From: Pseudomonas mandelii
Lineage (GTDB): Bacteria > Pseudomonadota > Gammaproteobacteria > Pseudomonadales > Pseudomonadaceae
Direction: 5' to 3'
DNA length: 64,000 nucleotides
Assembly (NCBI RefSeq): GCF_024138395.1
Contig: NZ_JAMYDU010000005.1
Location: forward strand, 273,939-337,938
Shown: positions 1 to 8,344 of the stretch, piece after piece
Position numbering within the stretch: the stretch's first letter is position 1
Layout: each line of letters begins with the position of its first letter
Made by a program: the position numbers and the translations under genes
Notes under the pieces: model-generated
Told to the model about the DNA's origin: nothing
Databases searched by the model: none
The model's input: the letters and a program-made list of their open reading frames with translations, nothing else

Positions 1-37
1 TTCTCGATGGAGAAGCGGGGCTTGGGCCTTCAGAGGC

Positions 38-454
38 TTAGCTATTGTCTTTCAGGTGCTCGAACAAGCCCTTCGGCATTTTTTTGCCGTTGGTTTCATA
101 GTTGGCTTTCACGTTATCAAAAGCCTCTTGTTCGTCGATCTGGCCGTCATGGTTGGTGTCGATCTTGTCGAAGTCAGCCTTGGGTGCCACTTTCAAAAAT
201 TCCGCGCGGGATACCTTGCCGTCATCATCGGTGTCGGTCTTGGCCATCGATGCATCGCCGCACTTGCCTTCGCCACATTTACCTTCGCCACATTTGCCTT
301 CAGGCGTCTTCACGACCTGTTCCGCCGAAGCCAGCAGGTAGCCTTGAGTCAGCGGCTGCGAAGCGAAGACAGAACCGGACAACATCATGCCTCCGGCCAG
401 GACAGCGCCGAGCAGGCCAACGGTGTTTTTGCTGAGAGTAGTGGTACGGGACAT
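38..454 (-). CDS. EF-hand protein with EGKCG repeats (bufferin/HvfA-like precursor)
   Basis: The protein is 138 aa. An N-terminal hydrophobic signal-like segment (about 10-32, ending VFAS) is followed by three consecutive EGKCG units at residues 52-66 (Cys 55, 60, 65). Two EF-hand loops follow: DTDDDGKVSRAE (74-85) and DTNHDGQIDEQE (99-110). In known HvfA/bufferin-type precursors, EGKCG cysteines are modified to thiooxazoles by a DUF692 (MNIO) enzyme with a DUF2063 partner, and the products buffer copper. That this protein is such a precursor is inference. The partner genes would lie beyond base 1, downstream on the same strand, and cannot be seen. The start at 454 is preceded by AGGAGA with good spacing; a longer frame to 505 has no such site. 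The two calcium-type loops could instead make it a plain calcium-binding periplasmic protein. Confidence 0.85.
   Translation of the reverse strand: MSRTTTLSKNTVGLLGAVLAGGMMLSGSVFASQPLTQGYLLASAEQVVKTPEGKCGEGKCGEGKCGDASMAKTDTDDDGKVSRAEFLKVAPKADFDKIDTNHDGQIDEQEAFDNVKANYETNGKKMPKGLFEHLKDNS
256..300 (-). repeat. 15-bp tandem repeat encoding EGKCG x3
   Basis: Three near-identical 15-base units, read on the minus strand as GAAGGCAAATGTGGC-like, encode the three EGKCG motifs of the EF-hand protein. This looks like expansion by unit duplication. Confidence 0.8.
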
Positions 455-678
455 TACAAATCTCCTGGGTTGCACGACACAACCGGTCGATAAAGGACGC
501 CACATGAGCGCGGCGATGACCGAAGCAGGCGGTGCCTTGCTCGGGTGTGGCCATTTAGCGGGCGTGGTGTATCGCTACTGTGTCGTGCAAGGAGGGCTTT
601 GTAAGCGAAGGGATGGAATCGGCGGGGCAGATACAGTGAGACACAGAAGTGTTCGCAGGTTGGACCGAGGCGCCTGCA

Positions 679-770
679 TCGCGGGCAAGCCACGCTCCCA
701 CAGGATATGTGTCGACCATGGAATCTGGATCCGACACATATCCTGTGGGAGCGAGGCTTGCCCGCGAAGA
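679..770. repeat. REP pair (REPIN-like) hairpin
   Basis: Inverted arms with the core CGCGGGCAAGCC/GGCTTGCCCGCG are extended inward by a further inverted pair, CACAGGATATGTGTCG and its complement, giving an unusually long hairpin. It lies between the divergent-side upstream region of the EF-hand gene and the 3' end of ndh. The rest of the 455-793 gap shows no gene. Confidence 0.85.
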
Positions 771-793
771 GGCCCTAAGCAACGCCGAAAATC

Positions 794-2092
794 TTAATGC
801 AGCTTCAGCCGCGGCTCAGTCCCGCGCCCAATCTTGCTACCCAACATCAACATCGCCGTGCGGAACGCGCCATACAACGCCATCTGGTGCATGCGATACA
901 ACGACACGTAAAACATCCGCGCCAGCCAGCCCTCAAGCATCACGCTACCGGTGAGGTTACCCATCAAGTTGCCCACAGCCGAAAAACGCGACAGCGAGAT
1001 CAGCGAACCGTAATCGGTGTACTTGTATTCCGGCAGGGTCTTGCCTTCGATCCGCAGTTTCAGCGATTTGGCCAGCAACGAAGCTTGCTGGTGCGCGGCC
1101 TGGGCGCGCGGCGGCACATTGCGGTCGGTGCCCGGTTGTGGGCAGGCCGCGCAGTCACCGAAGGCGAAGATGTTCTCGTCGCGGGTGGTTTGCAGGGTCG
1201 GCAACACTTGCAGCTGATGGATGCGGTTGGTTTCCAGGCCATCGATGTCCTTGAGGAAACCCGGCGCACGAATCCCGGCGGCCCAGACTTTGAGGCTGGC
1301 GTTGATCACTTTGCCATCGGCGGTGATCAGACTGTCTGCCGTCACTTCGCTGACCGCGGCATTGGTCATCACGTTGACCCCGAGTTTCTCCAGGGTTTTA
1401 TGCACAGGCCCGCCGATTCGTTCCGGCAGGGCAGGGAGCACCCGTGGTCCGGCTTCGATCAGGGTGATGTGCATGTTTTCCGGTTTGATTCGGTCCAGGC
1501 CGTAGGCCGCGAGTTCATGGGCGGCGTTGTGCAGTTCCGCTGCCAGTTCGACCCCGGTGGCACCGGCGCCGACGATCGCTACGCTGATCTGCTCGACTTT
1601 ATCGGTTTGCCCGGCGTGGGCGCGCAGGTAGTGATTGAGCAACTGCTGATGGAAGCGCTCGGCCTGTTTGCGGGTGTCGAGGAACAGGCAATGCTGCGCT
1701 GCGCCCTGCGTGCCGAAATCGTTGGTGGTGCTGCCGACAGCAATCACCAGCGAGTCGTAAGGCACTTCGCGCGCCGGCACCAGTTCCAGACCGGCCTCGT
1801 CGTAGGTGGCGGCCAGCTGGATTCTCTTCTGTGCGCGATCGAGCCCGCTCATGCGCCCCAGCTGGAACTCGAAATGGTTCCATTTCGCCTGAGCGACATA
1901 GTTGAGTTCGTCTACGGTGGAGTTCAGAGAACCTGCCGCCACTTCGTGCAACAACGGTTTCCAGATGTGGGTCAGGTTCGCGTCGACCAGCATCACACTG
2001 GCCGTGCCGCGCTTGCCCAGAGTCTTACCCAGACGGGTAGCCAACTCCAGACCGCCGGCGCCGCCGCCAACGATGACAATACGATGAGTCAT
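794..2092 (-). CDS. ndh: Type II NADH:quinone oxidoreductase
   Basis: The protein is 432 aa, the usual size for single-subunit NDH-2. It passes electrons from NADH to ubiquinone at the cytoplasmic face of the membrane without pumping protons. An N-terminal FAD Rossmann motif, VGGGAGGLE, starts at about residue 8. A second nucleotide-binding motif, VGAGATGVELAAEL, is near residue 175. An FGDCAAC segment sits before the flavin C-terminal region. A C-terminal stretch with GWLARMFYVSLYRMHQMALYG-like hydrophobic and amphipathic character is the usual membrane anchor. The start MTHRIVIVGGG at 2092 places the FAD motif at the N terminus, as in the family; the longer frame to 2128 is unlikely. It is followed by a REP pair. 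Confidence 0.92.
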   Translation of the reverse strand: MTHRIVIVGGGAGGLELATRLGKTLGKRGTASVMLVDANLTHIWKPLLHEVAAGSLNSTVDELNYVAQAKWNHFEFQLGRMSGLDRAQKRIQLAATYDEAGLELVPAREVPYDSLVIAVGSTTNDFGTQGAAQHCLFLDTRKQAERFHQQLLNHYLRAHAGQTDKVEQISVAIVGAGATGVELAAELHNAAHELAAYGLDRIKPENMHITLIEAGPRVLPALPERIGGPVHKTLEKLGVNVMTNAAVSEVTADSLITADGKVINASLKVWAAGIRAPGFLKDIDGLETNRIHQLQVLPTLQTTRDENIFAFGDCAACPQPGTDRNVPPRAQAAHQQASLLAKSLKLRIEGKTLPEYKYTDYGSLISLSRFSAVGNLMGNLTGSVMLEGWLARMFYVSLYRMHQMALYGAFRTAMLMLGSKIGRGTEPRLKLH

Positions 2093-2152
2093 GGGGATAT
2101 CTCGCAAGGCTAAAAGAAATCGGTGCAATTACCCGAGCGAGCGCGATGCAGC

Positions 2153-2326
2153 TCATAGCGTCAGGTAACTGATAAAGCGGCTCAACAGGCCTAAACCAAT
2201 GGTCACTGCCAACACCACCACCAGGAGCATCCACGGCCGGAAAGGCCGGCGCTCGACTTGGTGCTGGGAAAGGCGCAGGTACTCTTCGACATGCTTCTGG
2301 TCGTCCGGGTTCAGGCGGCTGGTCAT
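2153..2326 (-). CDS. DUF3094 small membrane protein
   Basis: This 57-aa protein begins MTSRLNPDDQKHVEEYLRLS and ends in a single hydrophobic helix (about residues 34-55). It matches the short DUF3094 proteins that sit beside ndh in Pseudomonas. A GAGG ribosome site lies about 8 bases before the ATG. It shares strand with the MOSC gene upstream and ndh downstream, so it is probably co-transcribed. The function is unknown. Confidence 0.8.
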   Translation of the reverse strand: MTSRLNPDDQKHVEEYLRLSQHQVERRPFRPWMLLVVVLAVTIGLGLLSRFISYLTL

Positions 2327-2377
2327 ATTGGGCCTCGTCAGGTAGACGTTGCTGAATGTTTAGAAGCTACAGGGCTT

Positions 2378-2905
2378 TTATCCTGGGTTGAACGGAGCAT
2401 AGCCGCTGTCCGGAATCGGCTCGACATTCACCCTGTCGTTCAGGCGAATGATGCCACTTTGTAACACTCGGGCAGTGATTCCGCCATGTCCGCGAACGGC
2501 CTGAAAGGTCCCGGGGCCGAGGTTGTTTTCGAGACGTGCGCAGGGCTGGCACCAGCCGGTGGTTTCGAAAATCGCCTGGCCGATCCTGAAACGCCGGCCC
2601 TTGAGGCTGAACAGGTTGATACCGCTGACGACGATATTGCGCCGCAGATCCTGAGGCCGTACGGGCTGATCGTCCGAACGGTCCATCAGGGAATTGATTA
2701 CAGCCAGGTGTTCCCACTGAATCAAAGTCACCTGCCGCGCATTGCGCACACCGGGACGGGCATGATCACCGGTCAACCCGGCTTCAAGTCGTGCTTCTAC
2801 AGCATCGAGTTCGATCATCGGCGAGTGGGATTGCGGCCGTACACCGATCCAGCGGACACGGCCTTGTTGCGGTACTTCGGCGATCAGTTCCTGCAACGGA
2901 CTCAC
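2378..2905 (-). CDS. MOSC domain protein
   Basis: The protein is 175 aa and begins with GTG. The MOSC fold is indicated by the conserved segment TTGWCQPCARLE near residue 115-126, which holds the family cysteine, followed by RGHGGITARVL. MOSC domains bind molybdenum cofactor or carry persulfide sulfur; the substrate here is not evident. The GTG overlaps the TGA of the DUF1780 gene by 4 bases (GTGA), so the two are translationally coupled. Confidence 0.85.
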   Translation of the reverse strand: MSPLQELIAEVPQQGRVRWIGVRPQSHSPMIELDAVEARLEAGLTGDHARPGVRNARQVTLIQWEHLAVINSLMDRSDDQPVRPQDLRRNIVVSGINLFSLKGRRFRIGQAIFETTGWCQPCARLENNLGPGTFQAVRGHGGITARVLQSGIIRLNDRVNVEPIPDSGYAPFNPG

Positions 2906-3528
2906 AGGCTGATCCCAACGTCGAAAACGATGCTGCGGCCCAGATTGCTACGCAGAAAATCCGGAGCCTCCGGATGGGCGAACAGCACTCGGGCGAAGGT
3001 TGGACCGACCAGCGACAACGAGCGCCAGCCCTGACGCAAATACTCGGTGGGTGGCGGAAAGTGGCTGTTGAGGTCCAGCACTTCGCGCTTGAGACTGGCG
3101 AAAGCGATGATGTCCAGCTCCCCCAGGTCCATGCCGCGCTCTTGGTAGTTATGGGCTTTTTTGCGCAAGGTCGGCGCCAGTCTCAGCAGAAATTCATTGG
3201 CCGGGATGCGCCGGGGCTTGGCCTCGCGGCGCACCAGCTGGCTCAGGGAAAACGCGCTGCGTCGACGTTGCAACTCATCACGCCATTCATCGTTGAGGCG
3301 CCGGCCCTCGTCGAGCACAAAAAACACTTCGAAGTTTGCGTCGCGGAACAACACGTCGGGCGGCTCCCCGGCAGGGGCAAACTCGTCGGCGCGATAGGGA
3401 ATGTTCAGGCCCTGCAGCAGGCGCTGGCAAACCCAACGCTCACGCTCCCATTTGCGGGCATTGGAGAGGAACGTGTTGGCTTGCTCGGCCGCAATGGTCA
3501 GCAGGCGTAAATAATCTGAATCATCCAT
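2902..3528 (-). CDS. DUF1780 family protein
   Basis: The protein is 208 aa and starts MDDSDYLRLLTIAAEQANTF. It is charged and soluble, with many Arg/Glu pairs (RKWERERWVCQRLL, EGRRLNDEWRDELQRRR), and shows no membrane segments. It matches the DUF1780 proteins of Pseudomonas, whose function is unknown. The frame is open to 3615, but the extension is not typical of the family and 3528 matches the usual N terminus; no clear ribosome site supports either. It is coupled to the MOSC gene downstream. Confidence 0.8.
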   Translation of the reverse strand: MDDSDYLRLLTIAAEQANTFLSNARKWERERWVCQRLLQGLNIPYRADEFAPAGEPPDVLFRDANFEVFFVLDEGRRLNDEWRDELQRRRSAFSLSQLVRREAKPRRIPANEFLLRLAPTLRKKAHNYQERGMDLGELDIIAFASLKREVLDLNSHFPPPTEYLRQGWRSLSLVGPTFARVLFAHPEAPDFLRSNLGRSIVFDVGISL

Positions 3529-3617
3529 AGGCCCAAGCTTAGCGTTCAAATGTGATCTGAATAATAAGTCTGTCGTGATTTCTTCAGACAGAGTCTTACC
3601 CGTTTTTTCTGGCATGC

Positions 3618-4061
3618 CTATGGGTGTTCACGCTTTAGCCTATCCATGTTGTGCTTTATGACATCCATCACCGCAGCGGTCATCACCGCGGTGGAAACAC
3701 CAAACATCAGGATTCCGTTGGCGGCCTCCAATGGGCCAAGCAGGCGCCAGCGTGCGGACATGACGATGTCGCCATAGCCCAGCGTGGCGAAATTGACCGC
3801 CGAGTGATACAGCGCGGTGGCGAATTCGTCGAATTCGTCGAGCAGCATGAACAGCGTGGCCCAGATGGCCATCTGCACGAAATTACTCAACAGCATCAGC
3901 AGCATTACCATCGACAACAACAGGATATTCAGCCATTGCGATTCAGCGGGTTGGGCATGCCTGAAACGCACGTATTGACGCAGGCATACAGTCACGAAAA
4001 TGGCTTGCAGTAACAGGCAGAACAACATCACGGGAAGGCCGGCCAATAGATTCAACAGCAT
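3618..4061 (-). CDS. Small two-pore-helix potassium channel-like protein
   Basis: The protein is 147 aa. Hydrophobic segments lie at about 3-27, 44-73 and 110-133. A pore loop before the last one carries the selectivity filter TLGYGDI (93-99), which identifies the Ion_trans_2 family. There is no RCK/TrkA-N regulatory domain, so this is a minimal channel. An AGAGGA site precedes the ATG. It is the last gene of the minus-strand run PPK2, SulP, AI-2E permease, channel. K+ conduction is inferred from the filter alone. Confidence 0.85.
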   Translation of the reverse strand: MLLNLLAGLPVMLFCLLLQAIFVTVCLRQYVRFRHAQPAESQWLNILLLSMVMLLMLLSNFVQMAIWATLFMLLDEFDEFATALYHSAVNFATLGYGDIVMSARWRLLGPLEAANGILMFGVSTAVMTAAVMDVIKHNMDRLKREHP

Positions 4062-4083
4062 GGGAATATCCTCTGCCGCTGTG

Positions 4084-5184
4084 TCAGGTCTGCCCCTGGT
4101 TGTCTGGCCCGGGTTCTCGCGCTTGATCCACCCATTCCCAGAACAGCTGATAGCCGACCGCGAGTATTACAGGGCCGATAAACAGGCCGAGGATACCGCT
4201 CGTGACCATGCCGCCCAAGGCACCGATCAGCACCACAGGCATCGGGACATCGACACCACGACCTAGCAACAGTGGTTTGAGGACGTTATCGACCAATCCC
4301 GCGATGAAGACATAGATGGCAAACACAATGGTCGCCGTACTGGCACCTTCGCTCATGAAAACAAAGACGATGACCGGAAGGGTAATCAGGGTTGCCGGTA
4401 ATTGCATGATGCCAAGAAGCAGCACCGCCAAGGCGAGAAGGCCGGCGCCGGGGACGCCCATGAACACAAAGCCGATGCCCACCAACAGCATTTGAATGAA
4501 GGCGATGCCGACCACCCCCAGCGCCACCGCCCGGATGGTGGCGGTGCACAGATTGGCAATTTTCGGCCCATTGATCGGACCACTGAAGCGCGAAACGATT
4601 TGCACCGCACTGCGGTGGCCGCTTTCTCCATACGCTAAAAAAATACCGGCAATAATCAGGGCGACGATGAACAAAAGGAGCCCCATGCTGACACCCGCAA
4701 GCTTGCTCAGCAGGGAAAGGCTGACACCTTTGATTTGCGGTATGAACTTCTGTGCCAGGTCGGGCAGGTCAGTGGCGGCTTGCGCCCATAAGTTATAAAG
4801 GGGTTCACCCACGAGTGGCCAGCTGGCTACCGTAGCCGACGGGGGCGGAATATGAAAACTGTCGGTTTTGACCAGGGTGATGACCCTCTCCACGGAATCC
4901 GCCAGCGAGGCTCCCATCAGATAAACAGGCACGATAAGAATACTGATGGCGATCAATACGATCAGCGTCGCAGTGAGCCCGTCTTTGTTCCCCAGTTTGC
5001 CTTTGAACCTGACTTGCAAGGGGTAGAGGGTGATTGCCAGGATCACCGACCACAGCATCAGATCGTGGAAGGGGCTGAAGATCTGAAAGCAGAAGATCAC
5101 CAGAACGGCAATCACTCCGGCCCGAATCAGTACATCGAGCAGGTCTCGGGAAAAAATCCTTTCGAGAATGGGCGTGGGAACCAT
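4084..5184 (-). CDS. AI-2E family transporter (PerM/YdiK-like)
   Basis: This 366-aa membrane protein has about eight hydrophobic segments and the family's C-terminal glycine-rich motif (VLIGALGGMVTSGILGLFIGPVILAV). The family includes exporters of small molecules and Na+/H+ antiporter-like members; the substrate cannot be told. The start at 5184 (MVPTPILERIF) has a strong GGAGGTGATC site directly upstream. The frame continues to 5328 only through an arginine/proline-rich stretch that is not family-like. Confidence 0.87.
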   Translation of the reverse strand: MVPTPILERIFSRDLLDVLIRAGVIAVLVIFCFQIFSPFHDLMLWSVILAITLYPLQVRFKGKLGNKDGLTATLIVLIAISILIVPVYLMGASLADSVERVITLVKTDSFHIPPPSATVASWPLVGEPLYNLWAQAATDLPDLAQKFIPQIKGVSLSLLSKLAGVSMGLLLFIVALIIAGIFLAYGESGHRSAVQIVSRFSGPINGPKIANLCTATIRAVALGVVGIAFIQMLLVGIGFVFMGVPGAGLLALAVLLLGIMQLPATLITLPVIVFVFMSEGASTATIVFAIYVFIAGLVDNVLKPLLLGRGVDVPMPVVLIGALGGMVTSGILGLFIGPVILAVGYQLFWEWVDQAREPGPDNQGQT

Positions 5185-5328
5185 GATCACCTCCAGTAGA
5201 AAGTGGCAAAGGCAGGCATTCGGTAGGGTCCAGCATAGACGTGCTGGAAATCTGCGCGCGGCCCGCGGGCGCGCCGGTAAACATGGATAACGTTGATAAA
5301 GACTGTCGCTGAGAGTCTCCGATGCCAC

Positions 5329-7104
5329 TTAGAGATCCTTGTCCCAATCCACCGGATGTACCTCGAGATAGCTGTCGACTGCTGCGCCAATTGTTGGAAA
5401 AAACGCCGCTTCGCCAAGCCGCGCGAAAAGCCCGAATCGCTTCAGCTTGTCCTTGACCGGGTCCTTCATCTCGGCCACGCATAACTTGATGCCCGCCGCG
5501 TGCAAGGTTTCGTCCAGTTCCGCCAACATGTCGGCGGAGGTCACGTCCACGCTGGTGACGGGTTCTGCCGCAATGACCAACCAGCGCACTGGCGTAGGCG
5601 ATGCCGCCACGGCGTCCAGCACTCGGTCATGGAACAACTCGGCGTTGGCGAAAAACAACGGCGAATCCCAGCGAAACAGGACCACGCCGGGTATAAGGCG
5701 CGCGTCGGGGTAACGCTTGATGTCGTGATAACCCTTGATGCCTTTCGCGCGTCCCAGAACGGCAGAGTAAGGGCGCCAGCCATCCCACAGAAATTCGATG
5801 ACGGCGATCACGATGGCCAGGCCGATGCCTTCAATCGCGCCCAGCACGGCCACGCCGATGGTGCAGACGATCGACAGCCAGAACTCCCAACGCTGGATGC
5901 GATAAATGCGTCGCAGGTCGGTGACCTCAATCAGGCCGATGGCGGAGGCGATCACCACTGCAGCCAGTGCGCTGGTGGGTAAATCCTTCAATAGGTCCGG
6001 CGCCACCAACAGCAGTAAGGCAACAGCCAGAGCGCCGATGACGCCGGTCAGCTGGGTTTTGGCGCCTGCGGCCTCGGCCACGGGCGTACGTGACGAACTG
6101 CTGCTGATTGCAAAGCCCTGAAAAAGTCCGGCGGCCAGGTTAGCGACGCCCAGGCCCACCATTTCCTGGTTCGGGTCGACATAGGTACGGGTCCGCGCCG
6201 CATAGACACGCGAGAGCACGCTGGTATCGGCGAACGAAACCAGGGCAACAGCACAACCGCCGATCAGGACGGGGACGATATCGGCGCGAGTGATCCAGGG
6301 GATGTCGAACGCAGGCAAGCCTTGTGGAAGAGAGCCGAGGACCGACACTCCAGCGCGCTCTGCAAGGTCCAGCATACCCACGGCAATGGTTGCTCCTGCC
6401 ACGGCGATCAGAATGCCCGGTATGCGCTTGTTGCCCTTGAGCAGCAGAATCACGGCCAAGGTGCCTGCGCCGACCATGAACGCGGTCCAGTTGGTTTTCC
6501 CCTCCATTACCGCGGTAGCGATCGCCCACAGGTTTCTCAGCGGGCCGTCGGATTCAATCGAAAAACCGAAAAATTTGGGCAACTGACTGATCAATACCGT
6601 CAGCGCGATCCCGTTCATGTACCCGTAGCGGATCGGTTTGGAAAGCAGCTCCGTGATAAAGCCCAAGCGCGCTATGCCGGCCAGGATGCACACAATCCCC
6701 GAGACGATCGCCATCATGCTTGCGAGGGCGATTGCACGACGCGGGTCGCCGCCGGACAGTGGCAGGACGACGGCGAGAATGACGGCAGCCAGCGAGGAAT
6801 CCGGCCCCAGCACCAGAATCCGGCTGGGTCCGAACAGCGCATACGCGAGCAGCGGAACGATGGTCGCGTAAAGGCCATAGATGCCGGGTACGCCCGATGC
6901 CACTGCGTAGGCGATGCCGACAGGTACCAGCATCGTGGTCAGCACCAGCCCGGCCACGAGATCGTGCCGCAGCCAAGCTATTTTGTATCCACGTAGCGTG
7001 CGCAGTCCCGGCAACCAGCGGCTCCATCCGGCGTCGTCGCCGGTATCCCGATGAGCAATGCGGCCCGGTTCCGGGACGGGAGGCGAAGCATCCGAATGGC
7101 TCAT
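5329..7104 (-). CDS. SulP family anion transporter with STAS domain
   Basis: The protein is 591 aa. A short soluble N terminus (1-45) leads into about 12 membrane segments with the SulP start motif LVAGLVLTTMLVPVGIAYA and the downstream GLYATIVPLLAYALFG. A C-terminal STAS domain (about 450-570) contains SVDVTSADML, the loop corresponding to the anti-sigma-antagonist phosphorylation region. SulP proteins carry sulfate, bicarbonate or dicarboxylates; the substrate is not certain here. It lies 49 bases after the PPK2 gene on the same strand, so co-transcription is likely. Confidence 0.9.
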   Translation of the reverse strand: MSHSDASPPVPEPGRIAHRDTGDDAGWSRWLPGLRTLRGYKIAWLRHDLVAGLVLTTMLVPVGIAYAVASGVPGIYGLYATIVPLLAYALFGPSRILVLGPDSSLAAVILAVVLPLSGGDPRRAIALASMMAIVSGIVCILAGIARLGFITELLSKPIRYGYMNGIALTVLISQLPKFFGFSIESDGPLRNLWAIATAVMEGKTNWTAFMVGAGTLAVILLLKGNKRIPGILIAVAGATIAVGMLDLAERAGVSVLGSLPQGLPAFDIPWITRADIVPVLIGGCAVALVSFADTSVLSRVYAARTRTYVDPNQEMVGLGVANLAAGLFQGFAISSSSSRTPVAEAAGAKTQLTGVIGALAVALLLLVAPDLLKDLPTSALAAVVIASAIGLIEVTDLRRIYRIQRWEFWLSIVCTIGVAVLGAIEGIGLAIVIAVIEFLWDGWRPYSAVLGRAKGIKGYHDIKRYPDARLIPGVVLFRWDSPLFFANAELFHDRVLDAVAASPTPVRWLVIAAEPVTSVDVTSADMLAELDETLHAAGIKLCVAEMKDPVKDKLKRFGLFARLGEAAFFPTIGAAVDSYLEVHPVDWDKDL

Positions 7105-7153
7105 AGGACTGTGGCCCTTTGGTGTACAGCGCAGATCCGCTTAAACGAGCCGG

Positions 7154-7978
7154 TCAGAATTTTTCTGGAATTCGCCGCAGCGGATAATCCGGTTCACGAT
7201 AGCCGCCTGATTTCTGCCGCTTGGGCAAAATCACCTTCTCGCGCGGTACATTCTTGTACGGAATGCGGCTGAGCAAATCAGAGATGATGTTGAGGCGGGC
7301 CCGCTTCTTGTCGTTCGAGTTGGCCACAAGCCACGGAGCATGATCGGTGTCGGTCGCCTTGAACATGTCGTCACGTGCGCGTGAGTAGTCATACCAGCGG
7401 CTGTAGGACTTGAGATCCATTGGCGTCAGTTTCCAGATTTTGCGGCCGTCCTTGATCCGCGCCTCGAGCCGGCGGGTTTGTTCCTCTTCACTGACTTCCA
7501 GCCAATACTTGAACAGGATGACGCCCGAGTCGACCATCATGCGTTCCATGAGGGGGGCCAGGGCCAGGAAACGGGCCACCTGCTCATCGGTACAAAATCC
7601 CATCACCCGCTCGACCCCTGCGCGGTTGTACCAACTGCGATCGAAGATCACCACTTCGCCAGCCGCTGGCATGTGCGCCAGGTAGCGCTGTATATACATC
7701 TGGCTCTTCTCGCGATCGGTCGGTGCAGGTAGTGCCACCACCCGAAAGACACGCGGGCTCACCCTCTCGGTGAGCGCCTTGATCGTCCCGCCCTTGCCGG
7801 CACCGTCGCGCCCCTCGAAGACGATACAAATCTTGATGCCCTTTTGTTTCACCCATTCCTGCAACTTGACCATTTCGACATGCAGCCGGCGTAACTGCTC
7901 AAGATAGTCTTTGTTCGTCAGTTTCAAGGGTTCAGCGGCGTTACTTTTAACAGGGGTTTTCTTCTTGTCCTTTGCCAT
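7154..7978 (-). CDS. ppk2: Polyphosphate kinase 2
   Basis: The protein is 274 aa, the size of single-domain PPK2. It transfers phosphate between polyphosphate and nucleotides, mostly making NTP from NDP. Walker A is GRDGAGKGG (56-64) and Walker B is DRSWYNRAGVE (113-123). The lid region near YWLEVSEEEQTRRLEAR is present. The N terminus is lysine-rich. Whether it prefers GDP or ADP (class I) cannot be read by eye. It is the first gene of a minus-strand run ending in the K+ channel-like gene. Confidence 0.93.
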   Translation of the reverse strand: MAKDKKKTPVKSNAAEPLKLTNKDYLEQLRRLHVEMVKLQEWVKQKGIKICIVFEGRDGAGKGGTIKALTERVSPRVFRVVALPAPTDREKSQMYIQRYLAHMPAAGEVVIFDRSWYNRAGVERVMGFCTDEQVARFLALAPLMERMMVDSGVILFKYWLEVSEEEQTRRLEARIKDGRKIWKLTPMDLKSYSRWYDYSRARDDMFKATDTDHAPWLVANSNDKKRARLNIISDLLSRIPYKNVPREKVILPKRQKSGGYREPDYPLRRIPEKF

Positions 7979-8217
7979 GACCCAAGCCTCACCTATGCCA
8001 GTCGCTGATTACCGATAGATAGCCCCTGCAGGTGCCACTATCCGCTTGCAGATCGCGCACTGCTTCGAGCAAGACTGGCCTTAGTCGTGGACGGCCCCTC
8101 TGCTCTTGACGTTCAACTCCATCACCAATCGCGTGAGTCTAGTCCATGAATCAACCCTCTACAGGGTTGCTACAGGCTCTTGGAACACTCCCTCGCCCTA
8201 CGCCCGATTCAGGGCAT

Positions 8218-8253
8218 TGCACAAAACGGATAGCGATCTGCGCAAAGCGGCTA
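8218..8253 (+). promoter_or_regulatory. BenR/XylS-type operator upstream of benK
   Basis: Two direct 15-bp half-sites, TGCA-CAAAAC-GGATA (8218-8232) and TGCG-CAAAGC-GGCTA (8239-8253), are separated by 6 bases. This is the TGCA-N6-GGNTA repeat and spacing known for XylS at Pm and BenR at Pben. A TACCCT element about 20 bases downstream could be the -10. The rest of the 7979-8344 gap shows no gene. Confidence 0.8.
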
Positions 8254-8315
8254 TTGCCCCGTGCCCGGCGTCTCTACCCTCGGCTGTACGGACGTTAGCC
8301 GCGTTACCGACTCTT

Positions 8316-8335
8316 AAAAAAAACAACAACAAGAG
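8316..8335 (+). promoter_or_regulatory. Hfq/Crc A-rich motif at benK ribosome site
   Basis: The run AAAAAAAACAACAACAAGA just before the weak AGAG ribosome site of benK (ATG 8345) fits the AAnAAnAA target recognised by Hfq with Crc during catabolite repression. Confidence 0.65.
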
Positions 8336-8344
8336 ATAGATGCC

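Noticed and set aside
797..2113. Plus-strand frame of 438 codons across ndh
   Set aside because: It is an antisense shadow of a well-recognised NDH-2 gene, with no family motif and no ribosome site.
8106..8339. Frame of 77 codons before benK
   Set aside because: It would run through the BenR operator and the A-rich leader; no ribosome site or homology pattern.
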